Assembly: GCA_023413015.1 (NCBI GenBank)
Contig: JAEZQR010000153.1
Location: 1-27,261, forward strand
Direction of reading: 5' to 3'
Length of the DNA stretch: 27,261 nt
From: Pseudomonadota bacterium
Lineage (GTDB): Bacteria; Pseudomonadota; Alphaproteobacteria; Sphingomonadales; Sphingomonadaceae
The notes under the pieces were generated by a model. The model did no database searches, was not told the origin of the DNA, and saw only the letters and a program-made list of their open reading frames with translations. Each line of letters begins with the position of its first letter. The first letter of the stretch is position 1. This document shows positions 7,078 through 16,791 of the stretch, piece after piece. Position numbers and translations under genes: made by a program.

Positions 7078-7109
7078 AGCCCGGCCGCACCCACTGCGGC
7101 CGGGCTTTT
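7078..7109 (+). terminator. Strong intrinsic terminator after the outer-membrane protein gene
   Basis: A twelve-base perfect stem pairs 7078-7089 with 7095-7106 around the loop CCCAC and runs directly into TTTT (7106-7109). It begins 21 bases after the stop codon. This is a textbook rho-independent terminator. Confidence 0.9.
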
Positions 7110-7670
7110 CTGTGGCTGGTCACTTGCCGCGCGGGCGCCAGGATCACGGGGTGGGGAGAGCAAGGGGCCGAAGCCCAGCAAGGTCGATCATGCGGTGACC
7201 GCACTCTCGTTCCTCATTCTACCGGTCGTGACGCGCGACGCCTACCATTTGATCCGGCGGCTACTTGGGTGCCCGCGTGAGGTGCGGCTGCGGCGCAGGA
7301 AGCCGCATGGCCGGCCGGACCATGCCTCAGATCCGGACCTTGATCCGGGGAACGACCCGTTCGACCGCCTTGTGGATGTCGTTGTTGAGGCCGAAAGTCC
7401 GGTTGATCTCGTTGTCGCCCTGCTGCTGGACGCAGGCGATCAGCTTGCCGGCATCGCCGAATACACCAGAGGATAAGGCCGGCTCGGCCGACGGCGATAA
7501 TTTGGCCTGAGATCTGACTTTCGTCGGGATGACGAGCCTCGACAGGAAATGATGGCCAGCCCGTGGAGCTCGCTTCTGGGCTGTTCTGGCGCCGGTCGCT
7601 GCCGGTCCGAGCGATCGGGTGCGACTGGCGACACAGTCGGGCGTTATCCTGGTGCTGGAGGGAAGCGAGC
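7110..7670. other. Mostly non-coding stretch
   Basis: About 560 bases lie between the terminator and the next gene. Open frames on the plus strand (for example 7195-7476) and a longer minus frame (7214-7699) have no ribosome site and Arg/Pro-rich, family-less translations, so I do not call them. One minus-strand frame at 7327-7467 does look coding and is listed as a gene fragment. Around 7510-7535 the sequence resembles a decayed CGTCATCCCG-type intergenic repeat, like the intact copy at 12225-12252. Confidence 0.5.
7327..7467 (-). pseudogene. 3' fragment of an unrecognised gene
   Basis: In the minus frame that ends with TGA at 7327-7329, the last 46 codons read like real protein, with stretches such as GDAGKLIACVQQQGDNEINR, TFGLNNDIHKAVER and a terminal VVPRIKVRI. 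Counting by hand, 40 of 46 codons end in G or C, as in the true genes here, while the overlapping frames give Arg/Pro-rich sequence. Upstream of about 7475 the frame stays open but the translation loses protein character, and no start codon with a ribosome site is seen. I read it as the leftover 3' end of a gene whose front has been lost. The family is not recognised. A complete small gene with an unusual start is the alternative. Confidence 0.35.
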
Positions 7671-7814
7671 ATGAGCCGCAAGCGTTTTTCTGGACCCAAG
7701 CCGAAGCAGCCGGAGCTGTCCGACGAGGATATCGCGACGGAGACCCAGGAGGAGGCGCCGGAAGCGGAGCACGCCGAAGGTGAAGAAGAGGCCGAGCCAG
7801 CAGCGGCCCGTTAG
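7671..7814 (+). CDS. Small acidic hypothetical protein (47 aa)
   Basis: The predicted product has a short basic head (MSRKRFSGPKPKQPE) and a strongly acidic, Glu/Ala-rich tail (about residues 17-45), so it is probably disordered. The ATG at 7671 is chosen because GGAGGGAAG lies at the right distance upstream (about 7657-7665); a longer frame from 7563 has no such site. No function is recognised. Charge-polarised proteins of this type may bind nucleic acid or partner proteins, but nothing in the sequence proves that. It converges with the permease gene at 7860. Confidence 0.5.
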   Translation: MSRKRFSGPKPKQPELSDEDIATETQEEAPEAEHAEGEEEAEPAAAR

Positions 7815-7859
7815 CATCTGGGCTCGGTCGGCTTCACGCGGCGGGAGCCTCTGCGGTCC

Positions 7860-8999
7860 CTAACCATCCATCGAGCGTGCCGATGGGACGCGGCTGGTTG
7901 CGGGCTTGCCGGTTCGCCGCTGGAAGCGCGCTGCCGGTGGCTGCGGTGCGCCGGGTTCACCGTCGCGCGAGAGCAGCACCGCGAGCCAGCGGGCGCGCGG
8001 CAGCTCCGCCGAGATCGCCATGACGAGCACGGTGAGCGGGGTCGAGAGGAAGGCGCCGGGCAGGCCCCAGAGCCAGCTCCAGAAGCCGAGCGAGAGCAGG
8101 ACCACGATCGGATCGAGATTGAGCCGCTCCGATTGCATCCGCGGCACGACGATGTTGTTGAACGCGAAGTTGATCGCCTGGAGCCCGACGAGCAGGACCA
8201 GCGGCACGGTCCAGCCGTCGAACTCGGCCAGACCGACGACGGGCGGGACGGTGACGCCGAGGAAGGGACCGACGACCGGGATATAGCTGGTCAGGAAGAT
8301 GAAGAAGGCGAGCAGCGGCGCGTTCGACTGGCCGACGATCGTCATCAGGATCCAGGAGGCGCCGGCGATCGCGGCGCCGGTGATCGTCTGCACCCATACA
8401 TATTGCTGCGTGGCGTCGCGGACATGCGCCAGCACGCGCCGCGCGTGCGGCCGCGCGCCGCCGGCCGTGAACAGGCGTCCGAACTTGCGCGTTAGGCTCC
8501 GCCGCGAGGCCAGCAGGAAGCCGAGATAGATAGCCACGAAGAGGACGCCGGACGCGAAGCCCTGCAGGCCGTTGAGCAGCGCGCCGCCGATCGCGGTCAG
8601 CTCGGTCTGGCCGACCAGCCGGTCGACTGACACGGGGCCAACGCCCGCCCGCTGTGCCAGCGCGGCCAGCAGCGCATCGACGCGGGCGAGGACGGCGGAT
8701 GCCTGGCCGGCGAGGTCGGCGGTGTAGGCGCCGACGACCCAGACCGCACCGGCCAGCGCGGCGGTCAGCAGGACGATGCCGGCAGCGAGGCCGAACCAGC
8801 GCGGCAGCGACGGCGCCCGCAGGCGGACGAAGCGGGCGATGGTCTCGACCATGATGCTGAGGAACACCGCGATCACGAACGGCACGAGGATCGAGGCGAG
8901 GAAGCGGGCGGCCGCGGCCGCGGCGACCGCCGCGATGATGCCGAGCGCGACGCGGCTGCCGCTCTGGCGGGACCAGCTTTCCTCGCCGCCGCGGTTCAC
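7860..8999 (-). CDS. AI-2E family transporter (PerM-like permease)
   Basis: Inner-membrane protein of 379 residues with about seven to eight hydrophobic segments. The first pair is at about residues 17-50, then 68-92, and a cluster at 160-330. Family marks are TSYIPVVGPFLGVTVPPVVG and the C-terminal PIVVLLSLGFWSWLWGLPGA followed by FLSTPLTVLVMA. The family was named after TqsA, an exporter of autoinducer-2, but members have diverse roles, including Na+/H+ exchange, so the substrate is unknown. The start is GTG at 8999 with a GAGG upstream. The frame is open further back to about 9155, but without a start codon. The C-terminal 45 residues are a Pro/Arg-rich, likely cytosolic tail. Confidence 0.85.
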   Translation of the reverse strand: MNRGGEESWSRQSGSRVALGIIAAVAAAAAARFLASILVPFVIAVFLSIMVETIARFVRLRAPSLPRWFGLAAGIVLLTAALAGAVWVVGAYTADLAGQASAVLARVDALLAALAQRAGVGPVSVDRLVGQTELTAIGGALLNGLQGFASGVLFVAIYLGFLLASRRSLTRKFGRLFTAGGARPHARRVLAHVRDATQQYVWVQTITGAAIAGASWILMTIVGQSNAPLLAFFIFLTSYIPVVGPFLGVTVPPVVGLAEFDGWTVPLVLLVGLQAINFAFNNIVVPRMQSERLNLDPIVVLLSLGFWSWLWGLPGAFLSTPLTVLVMAISAELPRARWLAVLLSRDGEPGAPQPPAARFQRRTGKPATSRVPSARSMDG

Positions 9000-9180
9000 G
9001 TGCGATCGGCCTCGCGGCTGGCGATCGTCGCTTTCGGTATGCAGGTTGTTGCCGTCACGAAGTTCGACCCAAGCTCCGCCGCCCGTGTCCGAACGATCAA
9101 CGCCTGCGGCGTGCCCATTGTTGCCGTTGATGAGGAGGGCGGCCCTTCGGGCTCAGGCGCGCTGCTCAAGGGCAGGAGGG

Positions 9181-9220
9181 GGAGGTGCCGGGACACAAGG
9201 GGAGACGGCCCGGCACCTCC
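9181..9220 (-). terminator. Long inverted repeat after the Thr-rich protein gene
   Basis: Twelve bases at 9181-9192 pair perfectly with 9209-9220 around a 16-base loop. It lies 13 bases beyond the stop codon of the minus-strand gene at 9234. There is no T-run on that strand, so it is either a rho-assisted end or a 3'-end-protecting structure. Confidence 0.45.
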
Positions 9221-9233
9221 GTCCTGATTGGCC

Positions 9234-9569
9234 TTAGTCGGCCTTGTGCGGCCGCTTCGACTTCTTCGACTTGGTGACCGTGGTGCTTTGCTGGCCGTCC
9301 TCGGTCGCCTTGGTCACCTCGGTGGTGTTGCCGCTCGGCGTCTGCACCGTCTGGGTGGTCGTGTCGCCCGCACCGGTCGTGGTGGTGTCGGTCGTGACCG
9401 TTGCGCCCGTGGCATCGGCGGGGGCCGTCGTCGAGGCATCCGCCGGAGGCGTGGCGGCGCTCGCTGCGTCAGCGGGCGCGGTTGTGGGAGGCGTGCTGGT
9501 CTGTCCGTTCGCCGCCGCTCCGAAAAGGGTCAGAGCCGCAGCGGAGGTCGCGAGAACCAGTCGTTTCAT
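9234..9569 (-). CDS. Secreted Thr/Ala/Pro-rich hypothetical protein
   Basis: Predicted export-targeted protein of 111 residues. MKRLVLATSAAALTLFGAAANG is a clear signal peptide, with cleavage near residue 22. The rest is low-complexity: Ala/Pro/Thr/Asp in the first half, runs of Thr in the middle, and a Lys-rich end (KSKKSKRPHKAD). The start at 9569 is set by an AAGGAA ribosome site at the right distance; a longer frame to 9728 lacks one and would bury the signal peptide. It is probably a disordered periplasmic or cell-wall-associated protein. No domain is recognised. The upstream region holds a possible CtrA-like site at 9660-9674. Confidence 0.65.
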   Translation of the reverse strand: MKRLVLATSAAALTLFGAAANGQTSTPPTTAPADAASAATPPADASTTAPADATGATVTTDTTTTGAGDTTTQTVQTPSGNTTEVTKATEDGQQSTTVTKSKKSKRPHKAD

Positions 9570-9851
9570 GTGGCATTCCTTTGTTGCCTTTGGGGACGGG
9601 GCGGCCGGGCCTGAGGGGGCGTACCCGGCTGCCCCGCGCGCAGGACGGCGCCCCGATGGTGAACGGGAAATTAACTGTTTCGCGGATACGGGATGAAACG
9701 ACCAACCGCGAACGGCGAGCAGAAGCATTCGGCCTGCCGGCGAGGGCTGAACGCCGGTCCACCTGGCTGGTCAGCTTGACGGCCGGCGGGAGCTTCGGTC
9801 TGATCGATGCGGCGGTGTAAGCATCCGCGACATCATGAGGGGAGGAAGCCG

Positions 9852-10235
9852 GTGTTCAGTCACATCATGGTCGGTGCGAACGACGTCGAGGCCTCGAAGG
9901 CATTCTACGACGCGGTGCTGGGGGCGCTAGGCGTGCCGTCCGGCCGGACCGACGAAAAGGGGCGCGTCTTCTATATGACGCCGACCGGCGTGTTCGCGAT
10001 CAGCAAGCCGATCGACGGCGAGCTGGCCTGCCATGCCAACGGCGGCACGATCGGCTTTGCCGCCAAGTCGCCGAATGAGGTCGAGGCTTGGCACGCCGCC
10101 GGCGTCGCGAACGGCGGCCGGACCTGCGAGGATCCGCCGGGCGTGCGCGAGAGCGCCCTTGGCAAACTCTATCTCGCCTATCTGCGCGATCCGGCCGGCA
10201 ACAAGCTCTGCGCGCTCCATCGCATGCCCGGCTGA
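9852..10235 (+). CDS. VOC (glyoxalase/bleomycin-resistance) family protein
   Basis: Cytosolic protein of 127 residues with the vicinal-oxygen-chelate fold. It starts FSHIMVGANDVEASKAFYDA, the beta-alpha start with the first metal-ligand position (His), and ends with YLRDPAGNKLCALH, the usual DPxGN motif before the last strand. Family members are lyases, dioxygenases or resistance proteins using a divalent metal; the substrate here is not predictable. The start is GTG at 9852 because GGAGG (9841-9845) lies six bases upstream; the longer frame from 9807 has no such site and adds an unrelated basic head. It converges with the CDGSH gene, whose end is 29 bases away. Confidence 0.8.
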   Translation: MFSHIMVGANDVEASKAFYDAVLGALGVPSGRTDEKGRVFYMTPTGVFAISKPIDGELACHANGGTIGFAAKSPNEVEAWHAAGVANGGRTCEDPPGVRESALGKLYLAYLRDPAGNKLCALHRMPG

Positions 10236-10264
10236 CGCGGTCGCTGCGGGCGGTTGAGCCCGAA

Positions 10265-10519
10265 TCAGCCGCCGGCGGCGACGGCCGCCTCCGCGGCCTG
10301 GAAGCCGATCTTCGAATGCTGGCCGTCGCAGAAGGGCTTGGTGGTCGAGGCGCCGCAGCGGCACAGGAAGACGCGCTTCTTGCCGGCCACATCGAAGAGA
10401 TTGCCGTCGCCGTCGCGCAGGTCGAGCTGGCTCAGGTCGCCCGTGACCAGATAGGGGCCGTTCTTGGTCGCAACGATCTCGATCGACACGCGATCCTCCC
10501 AGGTAGCTGCCTTGGGCAT
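10265..10519 (-). CDS. CDGSH iron-sulfur domain protein
   Basis: Small protein of 84 residues. The single CDGSH-type cluster-binding motif is CRCGASTTKPFCDGQHSKIGF read in two parts: C-x-C at about residues 53-55 and CDGQH at about 64-68, giving the three-Cys/one-His ligand set for a 2Fe-2S cluster. The first 50 residues form a small beta-rich lead-in (GPYLVTGDLSQLDLRDGDGN). Such bacterial proteins are linked to iron or redox homeostasis. It lies 78 bases downstream of the peptidase gene on the same strand and may be co-transcribed with it. Confidence 0.88.
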   Translation of the reverse strand: MPKAATWEDRVSIEIVATKNGPYLVTGDLSQLDLRDGDGNLFDVAGKKRVFLCRCGASTTKPFCDGQHSKIGFQAAEAAVAAGG

Positions 10520-10597
10520 GAACGCGCACCGCTGCCGGTAAGCTGCGCCCGCCTCGACGAACCGCCGCTTTCGGCCGGGAAACGACCGGCTAGGGCG

Positions 10598-11743
10598 TCA
10601 ACGGCGCTCCTTCATGAACTCGAGCACTTTGTCGACCGGTAGCGCCTCGATAGTGCCACGGTGGCCGGTCGTGGTCGTCGCGGCGAACAGCGAGTTGATC
10701 ACGGCCTCCTCGGTGGCCTCGGTCACGGCCTGGAAGAGGGGCGACATCTGGTCGTTGGGTAGATCCTCGACAGTAGCGAGACGGGCCCGGCGCTCGGCGG
10801 TGCGTCGCACTGCGGAGTGCGTCGAGAAGGCGACAGCATAGTCGCCCGAGCCGTTAGTGATCGGCGAGCCGGTGCGGCCGATGCCGATGAACGCACGGCT
10901 GGCCAGCCGGCGCAGGTTGCGGTCCGATAACGGCGCATCGGTCGCCACCACGATGACGACCGAACCGTCCGCGGTCGTTCGCGTCTCCGCCGCGCTCAGG
11001 AAATGCCGCCCGAGCCGCTGGGCCACGGGCACGCCCGCGACGGTGAGCACGCCACCATAGTTGCTTTGGACGAGCACGCCGACCGTGTAGCCGCCGTCCC
11101 CGGCCGGCAGCCGGCGCGAGCTGGTGCCGATCCCACCCTTGTAGCCGAAGGCGACCGTGCCGGTGCCCGCACCAACCGAGCCTTCGGCGACCAGGCCGGA
11201 TCTGGCGTCGGCGATCGCGCGGGCGGCGTCGGCCTTGGTGACGCGGCGTGCGCGGATGTCGTTCAGGAAGCCGTCGTTGGTCTCGCCGATGACCGCATTG
11301 ACCGAGCGCACCTCCTCGTTGCCGGGCCGCGCCAGCGTCCATTCGATCGCCGCCGCCGCGGCTTCGGGCACCGAGAGCGTGTTGGTGAACAGGATCGGGC
11401 TTTCGATCTCGCCCAGTTCGTTGATCTGCGTGCTGCCCATGAACTTGCCGAAGCCGTTGGCCACCGCGAAGCCGGCAGGCACCTTGTCCTGAAAGAGGTT
11501 GCCGGGATGCGGGAGGATGGCGGTGACGCCGGTGCGAACCGCCGTGCCCTCGATGAGCGTGGCGTGACCGACCGTGACACCAGCGACGTCAGTGATCGCG
11601 TTCAAGGGGCCGGGCGTCAGGATGCCGAAGCCGATTCCGGCATCGCGGGCGCGAGGACGCGAGGGGGCGGCATCGGCAGCGGCGGACAGGAGCACGGCGG
11701 CCAGAACGCCCGCCATCGCCTGATAAGACCGAGATATTGTCAT
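10598..11743 (-). CDS. Secreted P1-family (DmpA/BapA-like, S58) aminopeptidase
   Basis: Predicted exported N-terminal nucleophile hydrolase of 381 residues. Residues 1 to about 25 form a signal peptide (AMAGVLAAVLLSAAADA). The family core is present: LNAITDVAGVTVGHATL (47-63), GAGTGTVAFGYKGGIGTSSR (191-210), and the cleavage/nucleophile region DGSVVIVVATDAPL, in which Gly260-Ser261 should be the self-processing bond and Ser261 the catalytic residue. NGSGDYAVAFSTH follows. DmpA releases N-terminal D- and L-residues; BapA of Sphingosinicella is an exported beta-peptidyl aminopeptidase, and the signal peptide and host group favour the latter comparison. The start at 11743 is chosen for the signal peptide; the frame is open to 11797. 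Confidence 0.85.
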   Translation of the reverse strand: MTISRSYQAMAGVLAAVLLSAAADAAPSRPRARDAGIGFGILTPGPLNAITDVAGVTVGHATLIEGTAVRTGVTAILPHPGNLFQDKVPAGFAVANGFGKFMGSTQINELGEIESPILFTNTLSVPEAAAAAIEWTLARPGNEEVRSVNAVIGETNDGFLNDIRARRVTKADAARAIADARSGLVAEGSVGAGTGTVAFGYKGGIGTSSRRLPAGDGGYTVGVLVQSNYGGVLTVAGVPVAQRLGRHFLSAAETRTTADGSVVIVVATDAPLSDRNLRRLASRAFIGIGRTGSPITNGSGDYAVAFSTHSAVRRTAERRARLATVEDLPNDQMSPLFQAVTEATEEAVINSLFAATTTTGHRGTIEALPVDKVLEFMKERR

Positions 11744-11972
11744 GGGCCCGCCTGCTCCGATTCCTGATGTCGGCGGGAGGTTAGCCGATAGCTGCAAAGA
11801 ACCAAGAGGAGAGCCGGACGTGGTCCACGCTGCGAAAGCGGGCGGTCGGGCGCGGCTGGCTCAAGGCGCAGAATCTGCCATATGACCCATTTTGGGCGAT
11901 TTTGTTGTTCCTGGCTTCTCCGACATCGCTACTCGGGCTCGGCTGCCAATCAAGTTCCTGAAGGATCGAATG

Positions 11973-12197
11973 ATGAACAAGCTGAACCTGCTGCTGATCG
12001 CTGCCGCCGTCGCGGTGACGGGCTGCAGCCGCGGCGCCGAAAAGGCCGAGCCGACTCCGGCCGAGCAGGCGGCCGAGCTCGACAAGCAGGCCGAGGTCCA
12101 GGCCGCCGTCGGCGACAAGGCCGGTGCGGAGGCCCTTCGCGCCAAGGCGGATGCGCTGCGCAACGGGACGGCAGCCGAAGTCGAGAACGCCGGCTAA
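11973..12197 (+). CDS. Small lipoprotein
   Basis: Predicted lipoprotein of 74 residues. MNKLNLLLIAAAVAVTGC is a lipoprotein signal with lipobox VTGC, so the mature chain should be lipid-anchored at Cys18. The remainder is Ala/Glu/Lys-rich and helical, with repeated AEQAAELDKQAEVQ- and AEALRAKADALR-like stretches, and may form a short coiled coil as in Lpp- or entericidin-like proteins. AAGGA (11961-11965) lies seven bases before the ATG at 11973; an ATG at 11970 is an alternative. It is divergent from the peptidase gene and converges on the stress-protein gene. Confidence 0.7.
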   Translation: MNKLNLLLIAAAVAVTGCSRGAEKAEPTPAEQAAELDKQAEVQAAVGDKAGAEALRAKADALRNGTAAEVENAG

Positions 12198-12224
12198 GCA
12201 GGGCTGCGTTGCACTGAAACGTCA

Positions 12225-12252
12225 CGTCATCCCGGCTCGGCCCGGGATGACG
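12225..12252. terminator. Perfect inverted repeat between convergent genes
   Basis: CGTCATCCCGG (12225-12235) pairs with CCGGGATGACG (12242-12252) around six bases. It lies between the ends of two convergent genes and could end transcription from both sides, although T-runs are absent. The CGTCATCCCGG form is, from general knowledge, a frequent dispersed intergenic palindrome in alphaproteobacterial genomes, so it may be a REP-like element. Confidence 0.55.
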
Positions 12253-12318
12253 ATCCTATCTAAGGCGGTACTGTCCAAGGATCCGGCGCTCAAGGGTCGG
12301 TCGCGTCTGACGACACGC

Positions 12319-13143
12319 TTAGTGCGCTGTCAGAACGGGCAGCGGTGTGTCGGCGAACACGCGCCGCGTCGTGGCGCCGAGCACCCATTCGACGAGCGGG
12401 TCGTGGCGGTAGGCGCCCATCACGATGCAGCTCGCGGCGAGTTCACCGGCCGCGGCCAGGATACGCGCACTCGTGCGGCCGTTGATGGCCTCGCCCTTGA
12501 GTGCGCTGGCCGTCACCCCTTCGCGTGCCAGAAGCGCGAGCAGCTCGGATGGATCGTCGTGCTCGCCGCGCTTGGTGACCGTCAGCACCGTGACCTTGTC
12601 GGCATAGCGCAGCCACGGGAGCGCGCCCGCCACAGCTCGCCGGGCCTGTACCGTCGGCTTCCAGGCGATCAGCATGTGTCGCTCGAGGGACGCGCCGGCC
12701 TGAGACTTCCAGTTGCCCGGCACGAGCAGCAACGGCTTGCCCGACATGAACAGCGCGGCATAGAGCGCATCGTGGCCATCGAGGTCGTGCGGTCGCGCCA
12801 TGACCAGCAGGCCGGTACCCGATGCTTCGCGGACGACGGTCGTCTGCTCGCACCCGGCGACCTCGCGCCGATCGATGCGCGATGCGATCTCGGGTGGCGC
12901 CGTCGCGATCCAAGCCTCGAATTCCGCCCAGGTCGCGCGCGCCCGCTCGTCGGCGCTGCCTTCGTAATGGTCGCGCGCCTGATAGAGGGCAACCTCCTCG
13001 TCGAGGCGGCCGGCGACGCGCGGGTCGACTTTGACGTGGAGCGCTTCGATACGCGCCGCGGGGTCGATGCCGGCGGCCGCAGCCGCCGCATCGAGGCAGG
13101 CGCGGGTGCAGCTGGCTTCCGGGATGAGTGCGAGCAGGCGCAT
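12319..13143 (-). CDS. Universal stress protein, tandem Usp domains
   Basis: Cytosolic stress protein of 274 residues, the length of two fused Usp domains. The N-terminal domain starts MRLLALIPEASCTRACLDAA and carries a degenerate nucleotide site (GTGLLVMARPHD, then GKPLLLVPG). The second domain starts HMLIAWKPTVQARRAVAGAL and ends with the characteristic ATP-binding pattern G-x2-[RG]-x9-GATTRRVF followed by ADTPLPVLTAH. The start at 13143 has a GGGAGA ribosome site; the longer frame to 13290 adds non-Usp sequence. It is divergent from upp. Confidence 0.85.
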   Translation of the reverse strand: MRLLALIPEASCTRACLDAAAAAAGIDPAARIEALHVKVDPRVAGRLDEEVALYQARDHYEGSADERARATWAEFEAWIATAPPEIASRIDRREVAGCEQTTVVREASGTGLLVMARPHDLDGHDALYAALFMSGKPLLLVPGNWKSQAGASLERHMLIAWKPTVQARRAVAGALPWLRYADKVTVLTVTKRGEHDDPSELLALLAREGVTASALKGEAINGRTSARILAAAGELAASCIVMGAYRHDPLVEWVLGATTRRVFADTPLPVLTAH

Positions 13144-13326
13144 GGCCCGTCTCCCTTTGGCCGGGTCGAGCGGCCCGGGCCATGATGTTGCCAGATGCAA
13201 AACGAGCAACCGGCGATGTTGAGCCGGCGTCCGCAACCATTCGGGGTGGCCGGCGACTGTGGGGCCGGCTAGTGCTGCGTCAGCGCGCAAGCTTCATGAC
13301 GACTGGCAGCGGCAAGGCGGCAAGAT

Positions 13327-13956
13327 ATGGATGGACTAACGATCGTTCGGCACCCGCTGGTGCAGCACAAGCTGACGATTCTCCGCGACCGCAATACTCC
13401 GACGCAGCTGTTCCGGGCCGTCATGCGCGAGACCGCGACGCTGCTTTGCTATGAGGTGACGCGCGACCTGCCGACCACACTGATCCATATCGAGACGCCG
13501 GTTGCGGCGACGCAGGCGCCGGCGATCGCCGGCAAGAAGCTCGTCTTCGTTCCGATCCTGCGCGCCGGCCTCGGCATGGCCGAAGGGATGCTCGACCTCG
13601 TGCCCGCCGCGCGGGTTGCGCATATGGGAATCTATCGCGACCCGGCCTCGCTCGAGGCGGTGGAATATTATTTCAAGGCGCCTGCCGACATCGCCCAGCG
13701 TCGCGTGATCGTGGTCGATCCGATGCTGGCCACTGGCCATAGCGCGATTGCTGCCATCGACCGGCTCAAGCAGGCCGGGGCCGCCGACCTGCGCTTCGTC
13801 TGCCTGCTGGCCGCACGGCCGGGGGCGGAGGCGCTGCGGACGGCGCATCCGGACGTGCCGATCTGGACGGCCGCTCTGGACGAGGAGCTCAACGATCACG
13901 GCTATATCGTGCCCGGCCTCGGTGATGCCGGCGACCGGACGTACGGCACGCGGTGA
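13327..13956 (+). CDS. upp: Uracil phosphoribosyltransferase
   Basis: Pyrimidine-salvage enzyme making UMP from uracil and PRPP in the cytosol. It has 209 residues, the standard length. It starts DGLTIVRHPLVQHKLTILRD and carries FVPILRAGLGMAEGMLDLVP. The PRPP loop is VIVVDPMLATGHSA (family: DPMLATGGS; here His replaces the second Gly, a change seen in some members). The uracil-binding end is GYIVPGLGDAGDRTYGT. The ATG at 13327 has AAGG about ten bases upstream. It is divergent from the stress-protein gene and 108 bases ahead of the oligopeptidase. Confidence 0.96.
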   Translation: MDGLTIVRHPLVQHKLTILRDRNTPTQLFRAVMRETATLLCYEVTRDLPTTLIHIETPVAATQAPAIAGKKLVFVPILRAGLGMAEGMLDLVPAARVAHMGIYRDPASLEAVEYYFKAPADIAQRRVIVVDPMLATGHSAIAAIDRLKQAGAADLRFVCLLAARPGAEALRTAHPDVPIWTAALDEELNDHGYIVPGLGDAGDRTYGTR

Positions 13957-14064
13957 CGACGCGCCTCTGCCGCCTTGGGCGGCGCAGTTTGGGCGGTCAT
14001 AGGGGTGACGGCGGCGTGCAGGACGGCTAGCAATTTTCCGATGGTTTTCGGGAGGGATTCGATC

Positions 14065-16209
<2,145 letters not shown>

Positions 16210-16217
16210 CTTGGTAG

Positions 16218-16246
16218 GGGGCCGCTCCAGCAGTAGAAGCGGCCCT
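16218..16246 (+). terminator. Hairpin after the oligopeptidase gene
   Basis: GGGCCGCT (16219-16226) pairs with AGCGGCCC (16238-16245), with a further G-T closing pair, around an 11-base loop. It begins eight bases after the stop codon. The T-rich tail is poor, so termination may be incomplete or rho-dependent. Confidence 0.5.
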
Positions 16247-16364
16247 GCTATCCGTCGTGCGGGTGAACGCCTGAGCGCAGCGGGGAATCGCCCTGCCGCA
16301 CGGGCGCCGGGCGCCTTAATGCACGTTAGTCCGACGCCCGCTTGGCGTGGGGCAGGATCGGGCC

Positions 16365-16550
16365 ATGCAGCTACCGAACGATCCCTCCCGCCGCGAACCG
16401 GATGAAAGCTATTTCGCGCGCCGCGCCGCCGAGCACCGCCGCCTGACGGAAGGCGCGGGCGACGAGCGCACTCGTGCGGCACACCGCCAGTTCGCCGCGG
16501 TATATGAGCGGCACGCGATGCGCGCCCTGCTCGAACGCCATCTCGGCTGA
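16365..16550 (+). CDS. Small hypothetical protein (61 aa)
   Basis: Helical, strongly charged 61-residue protein with stretches YFARRAAEHRRLTEGAGDER and AAHRQFAAVYERHAMRALLE. The ATG at 16365 has AGGA at 16354-16357, seven bases upstream; an in-frame GTG at 16347 lacks a site. The heptad-like spacing of Ala, Leu and aromatic residues suggests a two-helix bundle. I recognise the general type (short proteins common in sphingomonads) but no named family or function. Confidence 0.55.
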   Translation: MQLPNDPSRREPDESYFARRAAEHRRLTEGAGDERTRAAHRQFAAVYERHAMRALLERHLG

Positions 16551-16791
16551 ATCGGGCGCTCGCAATCTAGCCCACCGACATCGCCCTGAGCGGCGCCGAA
16601 AGATGTGCGTGCCGCAAGACTGAGCGGTGCCCATCATGCGACGGATCGAGTCGGTGTTTGCGACAAGCCGTATGGTCATCCTAATCTTGGTTAACGCTGC
16701 CAAGGCCGCTTTGAGTGATTGTAGAGCCTCGCCCGGCTCCACTCAGCCCCCCGCTTCCGGAGTCCGGGCGAACTGTCCCCCCTGAAGAATT
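16551..16791. other. Non-coding region between convergent genes
   Basis: No convincing gene. A CTTGG/CCAAG mini-hairpin (16686-16690 with 16700-16704) and a C-rich single-stranded stretch (about 16745-16782) precede the terminator at 16792. A small RNA ending at that terminator is possible, but the promoter evidence is weak. Confidence 0.35.

Noticed and set aside
7195..7476. 93-residue plus-strand open frame after the outer-membrane protein
   Set aside because: No ribosome site, changing composition along its length, and it overlaps the better-supported minus-strand fragment.
9000..9155. In-frame extension upstream of the AI-2E-type permease
   Set aside because: The frame is open and its codon bias is moderate, but there is no start codon; GTG at 8999 has a GAGG site and fits the family start.
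13969..13983. GCCGCC/GGCGGC mini-hairpin between upp and the oligopeptidase gene
   Set aside because: Six-base stem with a three-base loop and no T-run; too weak to call a terminator.
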